From positions 1 to 23,875 of the forward strand of contig CAJULW010000005.1 in NCBI GenBank assembly GCA_910587515.1: DNA of 23,875 bases, written 5' to 3'. This DNA is from an uncultured Duncaniella sp. (GTDB taxonomy: Bacteria; Bacteroidota; Bacteroidia; Bacteroidales; Muribaculaceae). Below are positions 15,985 to 23,875 of the stretch, piece by piece. The notes under the pieces are model-generated. The model worked only from the letters and a program-made list of their open reading frames with translations. It was not told where the DNA came from and searched no databases. The first letter of the stretch is position 1. Each line of letters begins with the position of its first letter. Both the position numbers and the translations under genes were made by a program.

Positions 15985-16166
15985 GTTGTGATTAAATAAT
16001 AATAAATAAGATTTTTTTCATGCAATTTCTTGATATAGATAATGATAGTCTTTTGAGGAGGTGTAAGGTTAACGTTTAATATTCTGTGTAAAATCAAATT
16101 TGACAGCACTGGCGATCAGGTCGGAGAGTTAATCTTCAATTCGGGTATTTCACTCGAAATTAAGCG
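15985..16166 (-). other. Untranslated leader of susC
   Basis: About 175 nt separate the predicted transcription start from the susC ATG. The segment is AT-rich near the gene. It contains a tiny ATG frame (MKKIL then isoleucines) that closes 12 nt before susC, which may be chance. No known riboswitch fold was recognised. Confidence 0.4.
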
Positions 16167-16197
16167 CAAATTTAGCGATTAATTCGAAATATGCAAA
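16167..16197 (-). promoter_or_regulatory. Bacteroidetes-type promoter of susC
   Basis: On the minus strand TTTG (16197-16194) is followed after 19 nt by TAAATTTG (16174-16167), fitting the TTTG / TAnnTTTG consensus. It faces the susC-susD-DUF operon. Confidence 0.65.
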
Positions 16198-16504
16198 AAT
16201 TAAGACAAGATTTAACTAAGCCAAGATCAAAGGTTAAGGATCGATTAAATTGTTTTAAAAACAATAAGTACTATTTTTAATTAAATTTAGCATTCTTTGT
16301 GTTTTATGGCTTTCAGCTCGTAAATTTAGATATTTCCACTATCCGGCACAAGCGGATGGAACGATATTTAACAAGATTCATCGTACGAGATGAAAACAAT
16401 ATGACATATAGTGTCGCTTAGGCTCGACAAAAGTCAGGCAAAGTAGAAAAACAAAAAGGAAGGGAGCATTTAAGATTTTTTTTGATAAATTTACGTATAT
16501 GCGG
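16198..16504. other. Divergent intergenic region between the two locus arms
   Basis: No gene seen on either strand. AT-rich DNA between the susC promoter and the GH28 promoter, where binding sites for a regulator of both arms would be expected. I did not find a clear inverted-repeat operator. Confidence 0.4.
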
Positions 16505-16536
16505 TTTTTTATTTCAGGTGGAAGTCCGTAATTTTG
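16505..16536 (+). promoter_or_regulatory. Probable promoter of the GH28 gene
   Basis: TAATTTTG at 16529-16536 fits TAnnTTTG, with TTTT at 16505-16508 exactly 20 nt upstream (three of four matches to TTTG). Transcription would start near 16543, about 97 nt before the chosen ATG. This also argues against the in-frame ATG at 16565 as the start. Confidence 0.55.
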
Positions 16537-16639
16537 TAAAGATGTCGACCAGACATCATAAATTATGCCGGGAGAGACGTACATCACAGGCGGAACCCCG
16601 GATCGAAACCACAAAAATTCATATCACATTCAAGCAAGC

Positions 16640-18070
16640 ATGACCATGAGAAAATTGTCATTATTCGCGGTCGCGATCTGCGTATGCTTCGCAGCGACAG
16701 CCGCAGGCAGCGGGAAGGTCTGCCCCAAGACGCCTGACGCAAAGACGGCCTGGGCAACGGTATATCCCGAGATAGAGAAAAATATCAAGGCTCCGGTGTT
16801 TCGCGACAAAGACTACAAGCTGTTCGATTACGGGAAAAAATCCAAAACAAAAGGCTTCCTCTACACAGAACTCATCAATAAAGTCATAGACATTTGTTCG
16901 AGCGAAGGCGGTGGTCGGGTAATCGTGCCGAAAGGCACATGGCTCACCGGTCCGGTGACGCTGAAAAGCAACGTCAATCTGCATCTCGAGGAAGGAGCTA
17001 CACTGCTTTTTACTGACGACACAAGTCAATATCCTATAGTACGCACTCGTTGGGAAGGCATGGACTGCTACAACTACCAACCGATGATCTACGCTTACCG
17101 ACAGGAAAACATAGCACTCACCGGCAAAGGGACTATAGATGGTGGGGCATCGAACGAGAACTGGTGGCAGATGAGCGGCAAACGAGGATATGTCGAGGGG
17201 CCCGTGACCCAGAAAATCGGACGTCCATTGCTCCAGGAATGGAATGAAAACGGAGTTCCCATGGAGAAACGCATACTCGGAGAGGGTTATGGCATGCGCC
17301 CGCAGCTCGTCAACCCCGTCGAGTGCAAGAACGTACTGATCGAAGGCGTGACACTGCTTCGGTCAGCATTCTGGGTGATCCATCCGCTGCTATGCGAAAA
17401 TCTCACCGTAAAAGGCGTACACATCGAGAACGACGGGCCAAACGGTGACGGATGCGATCCGGAGTCATGCAAAAACGTGCTGATCGAAGATTGCTATTTC
17501 GACACCGGTGACGACTGCATAGCCATCAAGAGCGGGCGCAACCGAGACGGCCGCGAACAAGCCATTCCATCCGAAAATATCATCGTCCGCGGATGCAAGA
17601 TGAAAAACGGACACGGAGGCATAGTCGTAGGCAGCGAGATTTCAGGCGGTTTTAAAAATCTCTTCCTTGAGGACTGCGTGATGGATAGCCCCGAACTGGA
17701 TCGAGTGGTCCGTATCAAGACCAACGCTTGCCGCGGAGGCGTGATCGAGGACATTTATGTGCGCAACGTGGAAGTCGGACAATGCAAGGAGTCCGTATTG
17801 AAAATCAATCTTGTCTATGAGCCCAAAGAGCTTTGTGACCGCAGCTACCCTCCCACCGTCAGAAATGTCTGGCTCGACAATATCACATGCAAACAGAGCA
17901 AATACGGAGTGATGATCGAAGGATTCAAAGAGATATGCAACATCGACAATATCAATGTCGATAACTGCTGTTTCAACGGAGTAAGCTCCGGAGGGAACTC
18001 CATCAGCGGGCTGACGAAAAACATCCATTTCAACAACCTGTATATTAACGGAAAAATCTGCAATAAATAA
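16640..18070 (+). CDS. GH28 polygalacturonase, secreted
   Basis: A 476-residue pectinase that hydrolyses alpha-1,4-galacturonan. The start at 16640 (MTMRKLSLFAVAICVCFAATAAG) gives a clean signal peptide; a second ATG at 16646 is equally possible. The in-frame ATG at 16565 would put 25 polar residues before the signal. GH28 motifs are all present: NGDG with D270, GDDCIAIKSG with D291 and D292, GHGG with H325 and RIK at 358-360. An upstream GxGTIDG strand marks the beta-helix. The signal peptide lacks a lipobox, so it is probably periplasmic or released. Bacteroidetes enzymes of this type are often exo-acting on oligogalacturonides; exo versus endo cannot be decided here. It is alone on its promoter and followed by two hairpins. 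Confidence 0.92.
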   Translation: MTMRKLSLFAVAICVCFAATAAGSGKVCPKTPDAKTAWATVYPEIEKNIKAPVFRDKDYKLFDYGKKSKTKGFLYTELINKVIDICSSEGGGRVIVPKGTWLTGPVTLKSNVNLHLEEGATLLFTDDTSQYPIVRTRWEGMDCYNYQPMIYAYRQENIALTGKGTIDGGASNENWWQMSGKRGYVEGPVTQKIGRPLLQEWNENGVPMEKRILGEGYGMRPQLVNPVECKNVLIEGVTLLRSAFWVIHPLLCENLTVKGVHIENDGPNGDGCDPESCKNVLIEDCYFDTGDDCIAIKSGRNRDGREQAIPSENIIVRGCKMKNGHGGIVVGSEISGGFKNLFLEDCVMDSPELDRVVRIKTNACRGGVIEDIYVRNVEVGQCKESVLKINLVYEPKELCDRSYPPTVRNVWLDNITCKQSKYGVMIEGFKEICNIDNINVDNCCFNGVSSGGNSISGLTKNIHFNNLYINGKICNK

Positions 18071-18079
18071 TAGCATTCA

Positions 18080-18106
18080 TTGAACGGCCAAATGGCTCCC
18101 GTTCAA
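18080..18106 (+). terminator. Hairpin after the GH28 gene
   Basis: An 8-bp stem TTGAACGG / CCGTTCAA (18080-18087 with 18099-18106), 10 nt past the GH28 stop. The T run is poor, so terminator function is tentative. Confidence 0.45.
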
Positions 18107-18120
18107 TAACCGGAAATACA

Positions 18121-18172
18121 CGGACACGGATGCCGCAGCGAGAGGATATTTCCACCGCGGCATCCGTGTCCG
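18121..18172 (+). terminator. Large GC-rich hairpin after the GH28 gene
   Basis: A perfect 16-bp stem (18121-18136 with 18157-18172) with a 20-nt loop, followed by CACTTTATC. It probably separates the GH28 transcript from the GH43 operon. The remaining intergenic DNA to 18247 shows nothing else. Confidence 0.65.
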
Positions 18173-18247
18173 CACTTTATCTACACCAAAATCGAGCGAC
18201 AGATGAATCGAGGCGCACCGCTCCTTCTTCGTTAATTATTTTAAAAG

Positions 18248-18281
18248 TTTGTTGAATTATGAAGGAAAATCCGTATCTTTG
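18248..18281 (+). promoter_or_regulatory. Promoter of the GH43-CE8-uxaB-uxaA operon
   Basis: TATCTTTG at 18274-18281 fits TAnnTTTG. TTTG at 18248-18251 lies 22 nt upstream, or GTTG at 18251-18254 with 19 nt. Transcription would start near 18288, leaving a leader of about 130 nt before the GH43 gene; no riboswitch was recognised in that leader. Confidence 0.6.
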
Positions 18282-18416
18282 GAGGGAAAATACAGTACTT
18301 AAATCTATCACATTCAAAAACTTATCCTAAACAGCTTATCTACTTTACGTTAGTAGGACCGGAAATACATCCGGAAAAGGCTGTGCAGGCCATATCCAAG
18401 CATACCTTTAACCGAC

Positions 18417-20108
18417 ATGAATTTAAACAAAAGAATCTGTCTATTGGCTTTTGCCACTGCGACATGTTTGTGCTCATGGGCCAATGAGAAGCCCTATGTA
18501 TCCCAAGTCTGGTCGCCTGACCTCGGCAACGGACAGTACAAAAACCCCATTATCGACGCAGACTATTCCGATCCGGACGTAGTGCGCGTGGGCGATGACT
18601 ATTACATGACAGCCTCCAGTTTCTGCGACATTCCCGGGCTTCCCATACTCCACTCGAAAGACCTTGTGAACTGGACACTTATAGGCCACGCCATAACCGA
18701 AATGCCTCCATACGCCCAAAGCGCAAAGGATCCGAGCCACGGCAACCACGTATGGGCTCCGGCTATACGATACCACAATGGTGAATTCTATGTCTATTAT
18801 GGAGATCCCGACCTCGGAATATTCATGGCAAAAACCAAGAATCCTGCAGGGCCATGGGAACCGCTCGTGCTCGTTCACAAAGCCAAAGGCATCATAGACC
18901 CATGCCCCTTCTGGGACGAAGACGGCAAAGCATATCTGGCACATGGCTATGCGGGAAGCCGAGCCGGTGTAAAGAGCATAATCGGAATGATAGAGATGAC
19001 ACCCGACGGCAAACAGTCCATCGGTCAGGACCGCGTCATCTATGACGGACATCAGGAAAACCCGACTATCGAAGGTGCGAAAATGTATAAACGTGGAGAC
19101 TGGTACTACATCTTCTCTCCGGCCGGAGGCGTCGCAACAGGTTGGCAGGAAGTACTTCGTTCGAAGAATCCTTGGGGTCCGTACGAAGTACGAAACGTGA
19201 TGGAGCAAGGATCTACCGACATAAACGGACCTCACCAGGGCGGATGGGTAGATACTCCCGACGGTAAAGAATATTGGTTCGTACATTTCCAGGACAAAGG
19301 CCCATACGGTCGCGTAGTACACCTCCAACCGATGCAGTGGCTGGAAAACGGATGGCCCGTGATCGGGGTCGACCCCGACGGTGACGGCCGCGGAGAACCA
19401 GTGAAGAAATATCGCAAGCCCAATGTAGGCAAAAGCTACCCCGCAACCAATCCGGTGGAAAGCGACGAATTCGACTCCACTACCCTTGGACTGCAATGGC
19501 AATGGAAAGGCAACCCCAACGCCCTATGGTATTTCTGTGACGCCAACGCATCGAAACTACGCCTTTACTCGCATCATAACGAGGGCGCAAAGACTCTCTA
19601 TGATGCGTCCAATCTACTACTACAGAAATTCCCGGCACAAAATTTCACCGCCACAGCCAAAGTCCAATATTTCCCGGCCAAGAAAAACGGCAAAATAATA
19701 GAAGGAGAACGCGCAGGCCTCATCGTGGCCGGCTATGATTTCGCAGCTCTCTCGATAGAGACACGCAAAGATGGTCTCTACCTCACCGAAAGCGACTGTG
19801 TCAAAGCAAACAAAGGTGCTGAGGAGACAGAAGTGGCTTCCATAAAGATCGAAGACGGGCAGACTCTTTATTTACGCGTACAAATTAAATATAACGGGGT
19901 GAAAAAGCCCATGCAGAAACCCGATTACAAGGCTCAGGCTGTATTTTCATATAGCTTTGACGGCAAGAAATTCACGACATTCGGCCGCCCGTTCAACGTC
20001 CGCGAAGGACATTGGATCGGAGCCAAATTCGGTCTGTTCTGCACCCGCGACTGGGTGAGCAACGACAGCGGCTGGCTCGACATCGATTGGTTCCGCGTCA
20101 CTAAATAA
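18417..20108 (+). CDS. GH43-family glycoside hydrolase, secreted
   Basis: A 563-residue enzyme with a signal peptide (MNLNKRICLLAFATATCLCSWA) and a five-bladed propeller. The catalytic set is visible: base D52 in YSDPDVVRVGDDYYM, D161 in GIIDPCPFW and acid E219 in PTIEGAKMYKRGDWYY. After about residue 330 comes a C-terminal beta-sandwich typical of GH43 enzymes with a GH43_C2/CBM91-like domain (FDSTTLGLQWQWKGN, ERAGLIVAGYDFAALSIE). Family members act on beta-xylosides or alpha-arabinosides; in this locus the target is probably a neutral side chain of pectin. It is first in an operon with the methylesterase 39 nt downstream. The signal peptide has cysteines but no clear lipobox. Substrate is inference. 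Confidence 0.9.
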   Translation: MNLNKRICLLAFATATCLCSWANEKPYVSQVWSPDLGNGQYKNPIIDADYSDPDVVRVGDDYYMTASSFCDIPGLPILHSKDLVNWTLIGHAITEMPPYAQSAKDPSHGNHVWAPAIRYHNGEFYVYYGDPDLGIFMAKTKNPAGPWEPLVLVHKAKGIIDPCPFWDEDGKAYLAHGYAGSRAGVKSIIGMIEMTPDGKQSIGQDRVIYDGHQENPTIEGAKMYKRGDWYYIFSPAGGVATGWQEVLRSKNPWGPYEVRNVMEQGSTDINGPHQGGWVDTPDGKEYWFVHFQDKGPYGRVVHLQPMQWLENGWPVIGVDPDGDGRGEPVKKYRKPNVGKSYPATNPVESDEFDSTTLGLQWQWKGNPNALWYFCDANASKLRLYSHHNEGAKTLYDASNLLLQKFPAQNFTATAKVQYFPAKKNGKIIEGERAGLIVAGYDFAALSIETRKDGLYLTESDCVKANKGAEETEVASIKIEDGQTLYLRVQIKYNGVKKPMQKPDYKAQAVFSYSFDGKKFTTFGRPFNVREGHWIGAKFGLFCTRDWVSNDSGWLDIDWFRVTK

Positions 20109-20147
20109 CAACTTTCACCTTTTATAATACATAAAATTATACGCGAA

Positions 20148-21113
20148 ATGAAACTTCGTCACACGGCAATCTTATTCCTACTCATCTCGGCACTCTGCCC
20201 ATTGCAGGCTTTAGCCGACAGCAAATGGAAACACGACATATACGTCGCCCATGACGGTTCAGCAGACTACAAGACAATAACCGAAGCCCTTGACGGCATA
20301 CGCGCTTACATGGACTACAATGTCACAGTACACATCGCCAACGGTGTTTACAAAGAAAAAATCGTAATTCCGTCATGGCTTAAGAACGTGACTTTCATTG
20401 GAGAAAGCGCAGACAGCACTGTCATCACCTTTGACCATCACGCCAACATCGACAATATGGGCACATTCCGCACATATACCGTCAAAGTAGAAGCCTGCGA
20501 CGCGACATTCAAGAATCTCACTATCGAAAACAACGCGCCACAGCTCGGACAAGCCGTAGCCCTACATACCGAAGGCGACAAGCTACGATTCATAAACTGC
20601 CGTTTTCTCGGCAACCAGGACACTATTTTCACCGGAGGCAAAAACTGTCGGTTGTATTTTGCCGACTGCTACATCGAAGGGACAACCGATTTTATTTTCG
20701 GACCGGCCACAGCCTATTTCAAGAATTGTGACATATTATCAAAACGCAATTCGTACATAACGGCCGCCTCCACACCCGCTGATGTTAAATTCGGTTATAT
20801 TTTCGATTCGTGCAAGCTAAGAGCCACTCCGGATGCAACTAAAGTATACCTCGGACGCCCATGGAGGCCATACGCACATACAGTGTTCATCAATTGCGAA
20901 ATGGATTCCCATATCCGTCCGGAAGGATGGCATAACTGGAACAATGCTGACAACGAACGTACAGCCCGATACGGTGAATACAAGTCTAAAGGACCGGGAG
21001 CCGGTGGAAAACGCGTCAACTGGGCAATGAACGTAAGCGACGAGGATGCAGCCGAATGCCTCGACATAACTAAAGTATTCACTCTCACCTCATCATGGAA
21101 TCCGGTTGAATAA
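20148..21113 (+). CDS. CE8 pectin methylesterase, secreted
   Basis: A 321-residue pectinesterase that removes methyl esters from homogalacturonan, making it accessible to GH28. The signal peptide is MKLRHTAILFLLISALCPLQALA. The family motifs are complete: YKTITEAL near the N-terminus, GQAVALHTEGDK, GNQDTIF with D158, GTTDFIFG with nucleophile D181, YLGRPWRPYA with R237 and W239, and the C-terminal GEYKSKGPGA. Length is normal for the family. It lies between GH43 and uxaB with short gaps (39 and 48 nt), so it belongs to the same operon. Confidence is very high. Confidence 0.96.
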   Translation: MKLRHTAILFLLISALCPLQALADSKWKHDIYVAHDGSADYKTITEALDGIRAYMDYNVTVHIANGVYKEKIVIPSWLKNVTFIGESADSTVITFDHHANIDNMGTFRTYTVKVEACDATFKNLTIENNAPQLGQAVALHTEGDKLRFINCRFLGNQDTIFTGGKNCRLYFADCYIEGTTDFIFGPATAYFKNCDILSKRNSYITAASTPADVKFGYIFDSCKLRATPDATKVYLGRPWRPYAHTVFINCEMDSHIRPEGWHNWNNADNERTARYGEYKSKGPGAGGKRVNWAMNVSDEDAAECLDITKVFTLTSSWNPVE

Positions 21114-21161
21114 ACACCATGCACCTCGAAAAACTAATAAAAAAATCATAACATTCAAATC

Positions 21162-22652
21162 ATGAAAGCTCTAAACAAACTCACCGCACCCAAAGCGGTA
21201 GCCCCCGAAAGAATCATTCAATTCGGTGAGGGCAACTTCCTTCGCGCTTTTGTCGACTGGATCATTAAAAATATGAACGACAAAACCGATTTCAACTCAT
21301 CGGTGGTTGTCGTGCAAGGCACTCCCGACGCATTCGTAATGCAACTGCTTGAAGGACAGGACTGCCTTTATCACGTAAATCTTCAGGGGCGCCTCGACGG
21401 AGAGGTGATAAACTCCTTTACCCGTGTCGACGTAATCAGCCGCGGACTCAGCCCCTTCACTCAGTTTGACGCTTTCCTTGCACTCGCTGATCAACCCGAA
21501 ATGCGCTTCGTCATCTCAAACACGACTGAAGCCGGCATCGCTTTCGATCCTGAGTGCAAACTCTCCGACCGTCCGGCCGCGTCTTATCCCGGCAAGCTCA
21601 CCCAGCTCCTCTACCGTCGATTCAAAACTTTCAACGGTGCTGCCGACAAGGGCTTCATTATCATGCCCTGTGAACTTATATTCGAAAACGGCCATCACCT
21701 GAAGGAAATCATATTCAAATATATCGACCTTTGGAAAGAGGAACTCGGCAGTGACTACGAAGGCTTCAAAGCATGGTTCAGCGACCACTGCTATGTATGC
21801 GCCACTCTCGTGGACCGTATCGTCCCCGGATTCCCACGCAAAGAAATCAACCAGATACAAGAGAAACTCGGTTACAAGGACAACATCGTCGTTCAAGGCG
21901 AAGCGTTCCACCTTTGGGTGATCGAGCGCGCGTCAAACATGTCACTCGAACAGCTCCGCTCTGAATTCCCTGCTGAAAAAGCAGGTTTGCAAGTACTCGT
22001 TACAGACTCCGAAGCCCCCTACCACGAACGCAAGGTGACTCTTCTCAACGGCCCGCACACAGTTCTCTCGCCTGTGGCTTTCCTAAGCGGTGTCAATATC
22101 GTCCGCGACGCCTGCAACCATCCGGTAATCGGCAAGTACATTCATAAAGTGCAGTTCGACGAACTCATGCAGACACTTAACCTCCCGATGGATGAACTTC
22201 AAAAATTCGGAGCAGACGTGCTCGAACGCTTCAACAATCCGTATGTCGACCATCAGGTGACATCCATCATGCTCAACTCGTTCCCGAAATTCCAAACTCG
22301 CGACCTCCCCGGTCTCAAGACTTATCTCGAACGCAAAGGCGAACTCCCGAAAGGTCTCGTGCTCGGACTTGCAGCACTTATCACATATTATAAAGGCGGC
22401 AAACGCGAAGACGGAACCGAAATCGTCCCCAACGACGACAAGAAAATCATGGATCTGCTCACCGAACTTTGGTCTACAGGCGACACACGCAAAGTGGCCG
22501 AAGGCGTTCTCGCTGCGAAAGACCTTATCTGGGGCGAAGAACACGGTGACCTCAACAACATACCTGGCCTGACCGATCTCGTCACCGAATATCTCGATTC
22601 GATTGCGGAAAAGGGCATGCTTGAGACAGTAAAAACAGTTGTCGAAGCCTAA
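21162..22652 (+). CDS. uxaB: Tagaturonate reductase
   Basis: A 496-residue cytoplasmic NAD-dependent enzyme of the mannitol dehydrogenase family, reducing tagaturonate to altronate in galacturonate breakdown. The N-terminal nucleotide-binding segment reads RIIQFGEGNFLRAFVDW (residues 17-33). Later segments typical of UxaB are VISNTTEAGI, GKLTQLLYRRF, FIIMPCELIFENG, LVDRIVPGFP and LLNGPHTVLSP. No signal peptide is present, as expected. It is in one operon with CE8 upstream and altronate dehydratase 12 nt downstream, so the inner metabolic step is wired to the outer enzymes. UxaC, which makes tagaturonate, is not in the window. Confidence 0.95.
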   Translation: MKALNKLTAPKAVAPERIIQFGEGNFLRAFVDWIIKNMNDKTDFNSSVVVVQGTPDAFVMQLLEGQDCLYHVNLQGRLDGEVINSFTRVDVISRGLSPFTQFDAFLALADQPEMRFVISNTTEAGIAFDPECKLSDRPAASYPGKLTQLLYRRFKTFNGAADKGFIIMPCELIFENGHHLKEIIFKYIDLWKEELGSDYEGFKAWFSDHCYVCATLVDRIVPGFPRKEINQIQEKLGYKDNIVVQGEAFHLWVIERASNMSLEQLRSEFPAEKAGLQVLVTDSEAPYHERKVTLLNGPHTVLSPVAFLSGVNIVRDACNHPVIGKYIHKVQFDELMQTLNLPMDELQKFGADVLERFNNPYVDHQVTSIMLNSFPKFQTRDLPGLKTYLERKGELPKGLVLGLAALITYYKGGKREDGTEIVPNDDKKIMDLLTELWSTGDTRKVAEGVLAAKDLIWGEEHGDLNNIPGLTDLVTEYLDSIAEKGMLETVKTVVEA

Positions 22653-22664
22653 TCCGCCCGTCGA

Positions 22665-23875
22665 ATGAAAGATTTCATCAAGATAAACCCCGCTGACAAC
22701 GTTGCAGTAGCCATAAATCCCCTCTCCTCGGGAACTGTGGTCAATGTTGAAGGCGACGAAATAAAACTTGTGTCCGACATACCTGCCGGACACAAGTTTG
22801 CACTTCGCGACATCAGCGAAGGAGAAAACGTAATCAAATACGGATTCCCTATCGGTCATGCACGTCACGCTGTCTGCCGTGGATCATTCCTTGACCACAA
22901 CGACATAAAAACCAATCTTGAGGGTCAGCTCGACTACTCCGATATAAGCATAAACAACAATTCCGTTCCAGCCCCGGGTTCCTCTCTTGATGGCGAGCAA
23001 GCCAAATTCATGGGCTATGAACGTGCGGATGGCCAGGTAGGCATACGCAATGAACTTTGGGTCATCCCAACAGTCGGATGTGTCAACGGTATCGTGAAGC
23101 AAATAGTCGACAAACTGAACGAAGAAACAAAAGCCGAAGGAATAGACGGTATTTTCGGCTTTCCGCACAATTACGGATGCTCACAACTTGGCGATGACCA
23201 CGAAAACACGAAAAAAATCCTGCGCGACATGGTAATGCACCCGAATGCGGGAGGCATACTCGTTGTCGGACTCGGTTGCGAGAACAACCAGCCAAAGATT
23301 TTTGAGGAATTTTGCGGGGACTACGACCGTTCGCGCGTCAAATTCATGGTCTGTCAGGAAGTGGAAGGCGACGAAGTAGAAACAGGAGTTGAAATCCTAC
23401 GCGAACTTTACCGACAGGCGCGCGAATTCAAACGCACCTCCGTTCCGGCCTCAAAACTTCGCATTGGGCTCAAATGCGGTGGTTCCGATGGCTTCTCCGG
23501 CATCACAGCCAATCCGCTACTCGGAGAATTCTCCGACTGGCTATGCGACCGTCAAGGCGGCACTACCGTCCTCACCGAAGTCCCGGAAATGTTCGGAGCC
23601 GAAACCATCCTCATGCGTCGTTGCGCTGACGACAGACTTCTCGGTAAGACCGTTTCACTGATCAACAACTTCAAGCAATACTTCCTCAGCCATGGCGAAC
23701 CCGTAGGTGAAAACCCCTCTCCCGGCAATAAAGCTGGAGGCATATCCACCCTTGAGGAAAAAGCTCTTGGCTGTACTCAGAAATCAGGCAAAAGTTTTTC
23801 GGCGTGCTCCTCGTCGCGTATTTCGCTTCGCTTGCGCCACAGGCGGAAGAATGCTTCCTGCAGCACGTCGTCGGC
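22665..23875 (+). CDS. uxaA: Altronate dehydratase, incomplete, with an aberrant 3' end
   Basis: Altronate dehydratase converts altronate to 2-keto-3-deoxygluconate. The frame starts with ATG at 22665, 12 nt after uxaB. An N-terminal SAF-like domain (VAVAINPLSSG, GHKFALRDISEGENVIKYGFPIGHA, residues about 10-75) is followed by the catalytic part with EGQVGIRNELWVIPTVGCVN-like sequence, FPHNYGCSQLGDDH, GLGCENNQP, LKCGGSDGFSGITANPL and ENPSPGNKAGGISTLEEKALGCTQKSG. After that block, near base 23,788, homology ends, where the family normally continues for about another hundred residues. The frame stays open to the window edge but encodes an Arg/Ser-rich unrelated sequence. On the opposite strand that sequence is an ECF sigma fragment. 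The real uxaA is therefore broken or mis-joined here. Confidence 0.9.
   Translation, partial: MKDFIKINPADNVAVAINPLSSGTVVNVEGDEIKLVSDIPAGHKFALRDISEGENVIKYGFPIGHARHAVCRGSFLDHNDIKTNLEGQLDYSDISINNNSVPAPGSSLDGEQAKFMGYERADGQVGIRNELWVIPTVGCVNGIVKQIVDKLNEETKAEGIDGIFGFPHNYGCSQLGDDHENTKKILRDMVMHPNAGGILVVGLGCENNQPKIFEEFCGDYDRSRVKFMVCQEVEGDEVETGVEILRELYRQAREFKRTSVPASKLRIGLKCGGSDGFSGITANPLLGEFSDWLCDRQGGTTVLTEVPEMFGAETILMRRCADDRLLGKTVSLINNFKQYFLSHGEPVGENPSPGNKAGGISTLEEKALGCTQKSGKSFSACSSSRISLRLRHRRKNASCSTSS
23789..23875 (-). CDS. Fragment of an ECF sigma factor (region 2), cut at both sides
   Basis: Reading from the right edge on the minus strand, 29 codons give ADDVLQEAFFRLW, then RKRSEIRDEEHAEKLL. This is the sigma-70 region 2 signature of Bacteroidetes ECF factors (D-D/E-V-L-Q-E-x-F-x-x-L-W). 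The sigma sequence stops at about 23,789. After that the reverse complement of uxaA follows, adding PDF and a stop. N-terminal region 2 lies outside the window and region 4 is absent. It sits tail-to-tail inside uxaA, so one of the two pieces does not belong in its ancestral place. The protein match is short but distinctive. Confidence 0.7.

Noticed and set aside
15985..16020. Nine- to ten-codon ATG frame just before susC (leader peptide)
   Set aside because: Composition (AT-rich, mostly isoleucine codons) is expected by chance in this leader and no attenuator hairpin was seen with it.
18110..18369. CCGGAAATACA shared at about 18110 and 18359
   Set aside because: A single short match in non-coding DNA with no further structure; probably coincidence.
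18474..19502. 342-codon minus-strand frame opposite the GH43 gene
   Set aside because: Antisense shadow; the plus strand carries the complete GH43 catalytic set.

Overview
The window looks like chromosomal DNA of a gut Bacteroidales, probably a Muribaculaceae relative. The evidence is a SusC/SusD pair, Bacteroidetes-type promoters (TTTG, about 20 nt, TAnnTTTG), A-rich ribosome-binding regions and lipoprotein signal peptides. The family-level placement is inference.

Region 1 (1 to about 6.1 kb) is the right part of a mobilizable element. It holds the C-terminal end of a probable primase/helicase-type protein, a possible 55-codon ORF, a gene-poor stretch with iterated short repeats (candidate oriT), and translationally coupled mobC and mobA relaxase genes. 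Convergent to these is an AT-rich two-gene cargo: a 649-residue ATPase with a long N-terminal domain resembling AbiJ-NTD3, and an HNH nuclease. This is a Septu-like (PtuA/PtuB-like) anti-phage candidate. The element appears to end in a patch of repeated TAGTGACT-type sites next to the 3' end of a tRNA-Phe(GAA) gene. Its left end and integrase lie outside the window.

Region 2 (6.1 to 8.1 kb) has tRNA-Phe with its terminator, then a probable operon on the minus strand. The operon encodes a four-helix membrane protein and a membrane-anchored protein with a LexA/S24-like GNSM motif. It ends in a long perfect hairpin.

Region 3 (8.2 kb to the end) is a pectin (homogalacturonan) utilization locus in two divergent arms. 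The left arm runs susC, susD, then a DUF4957/DUF5123-type lipoprotein (outer-membrane binding and import). The right arm carries a GH28 polygalacturonase on its own promoter, then a GH43 enzyme, a CE8 pectin methylesterase, tagaturonate reductase (uxaB) and altronate dehydratase (uxaA). In the model, CE8 removes methyl esters, GH28 releases galacturonate, GH43 trims side chains, SusC/D import oligosaccharides, and UxaB/UxaA take galacturonate-derived tagaturonate to 2-keto-3-deoxygluconate. The isomerase (UxaC), KdgK/KdgA and a dedicated regulator are not in the window.

At the right edge, uxaA homology stops abruptly near 23,788. The last ~87 bases read on the minus strand as region 2 of an ECF sigma factor. 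This is either a real rearrangement or an assembly chimera.
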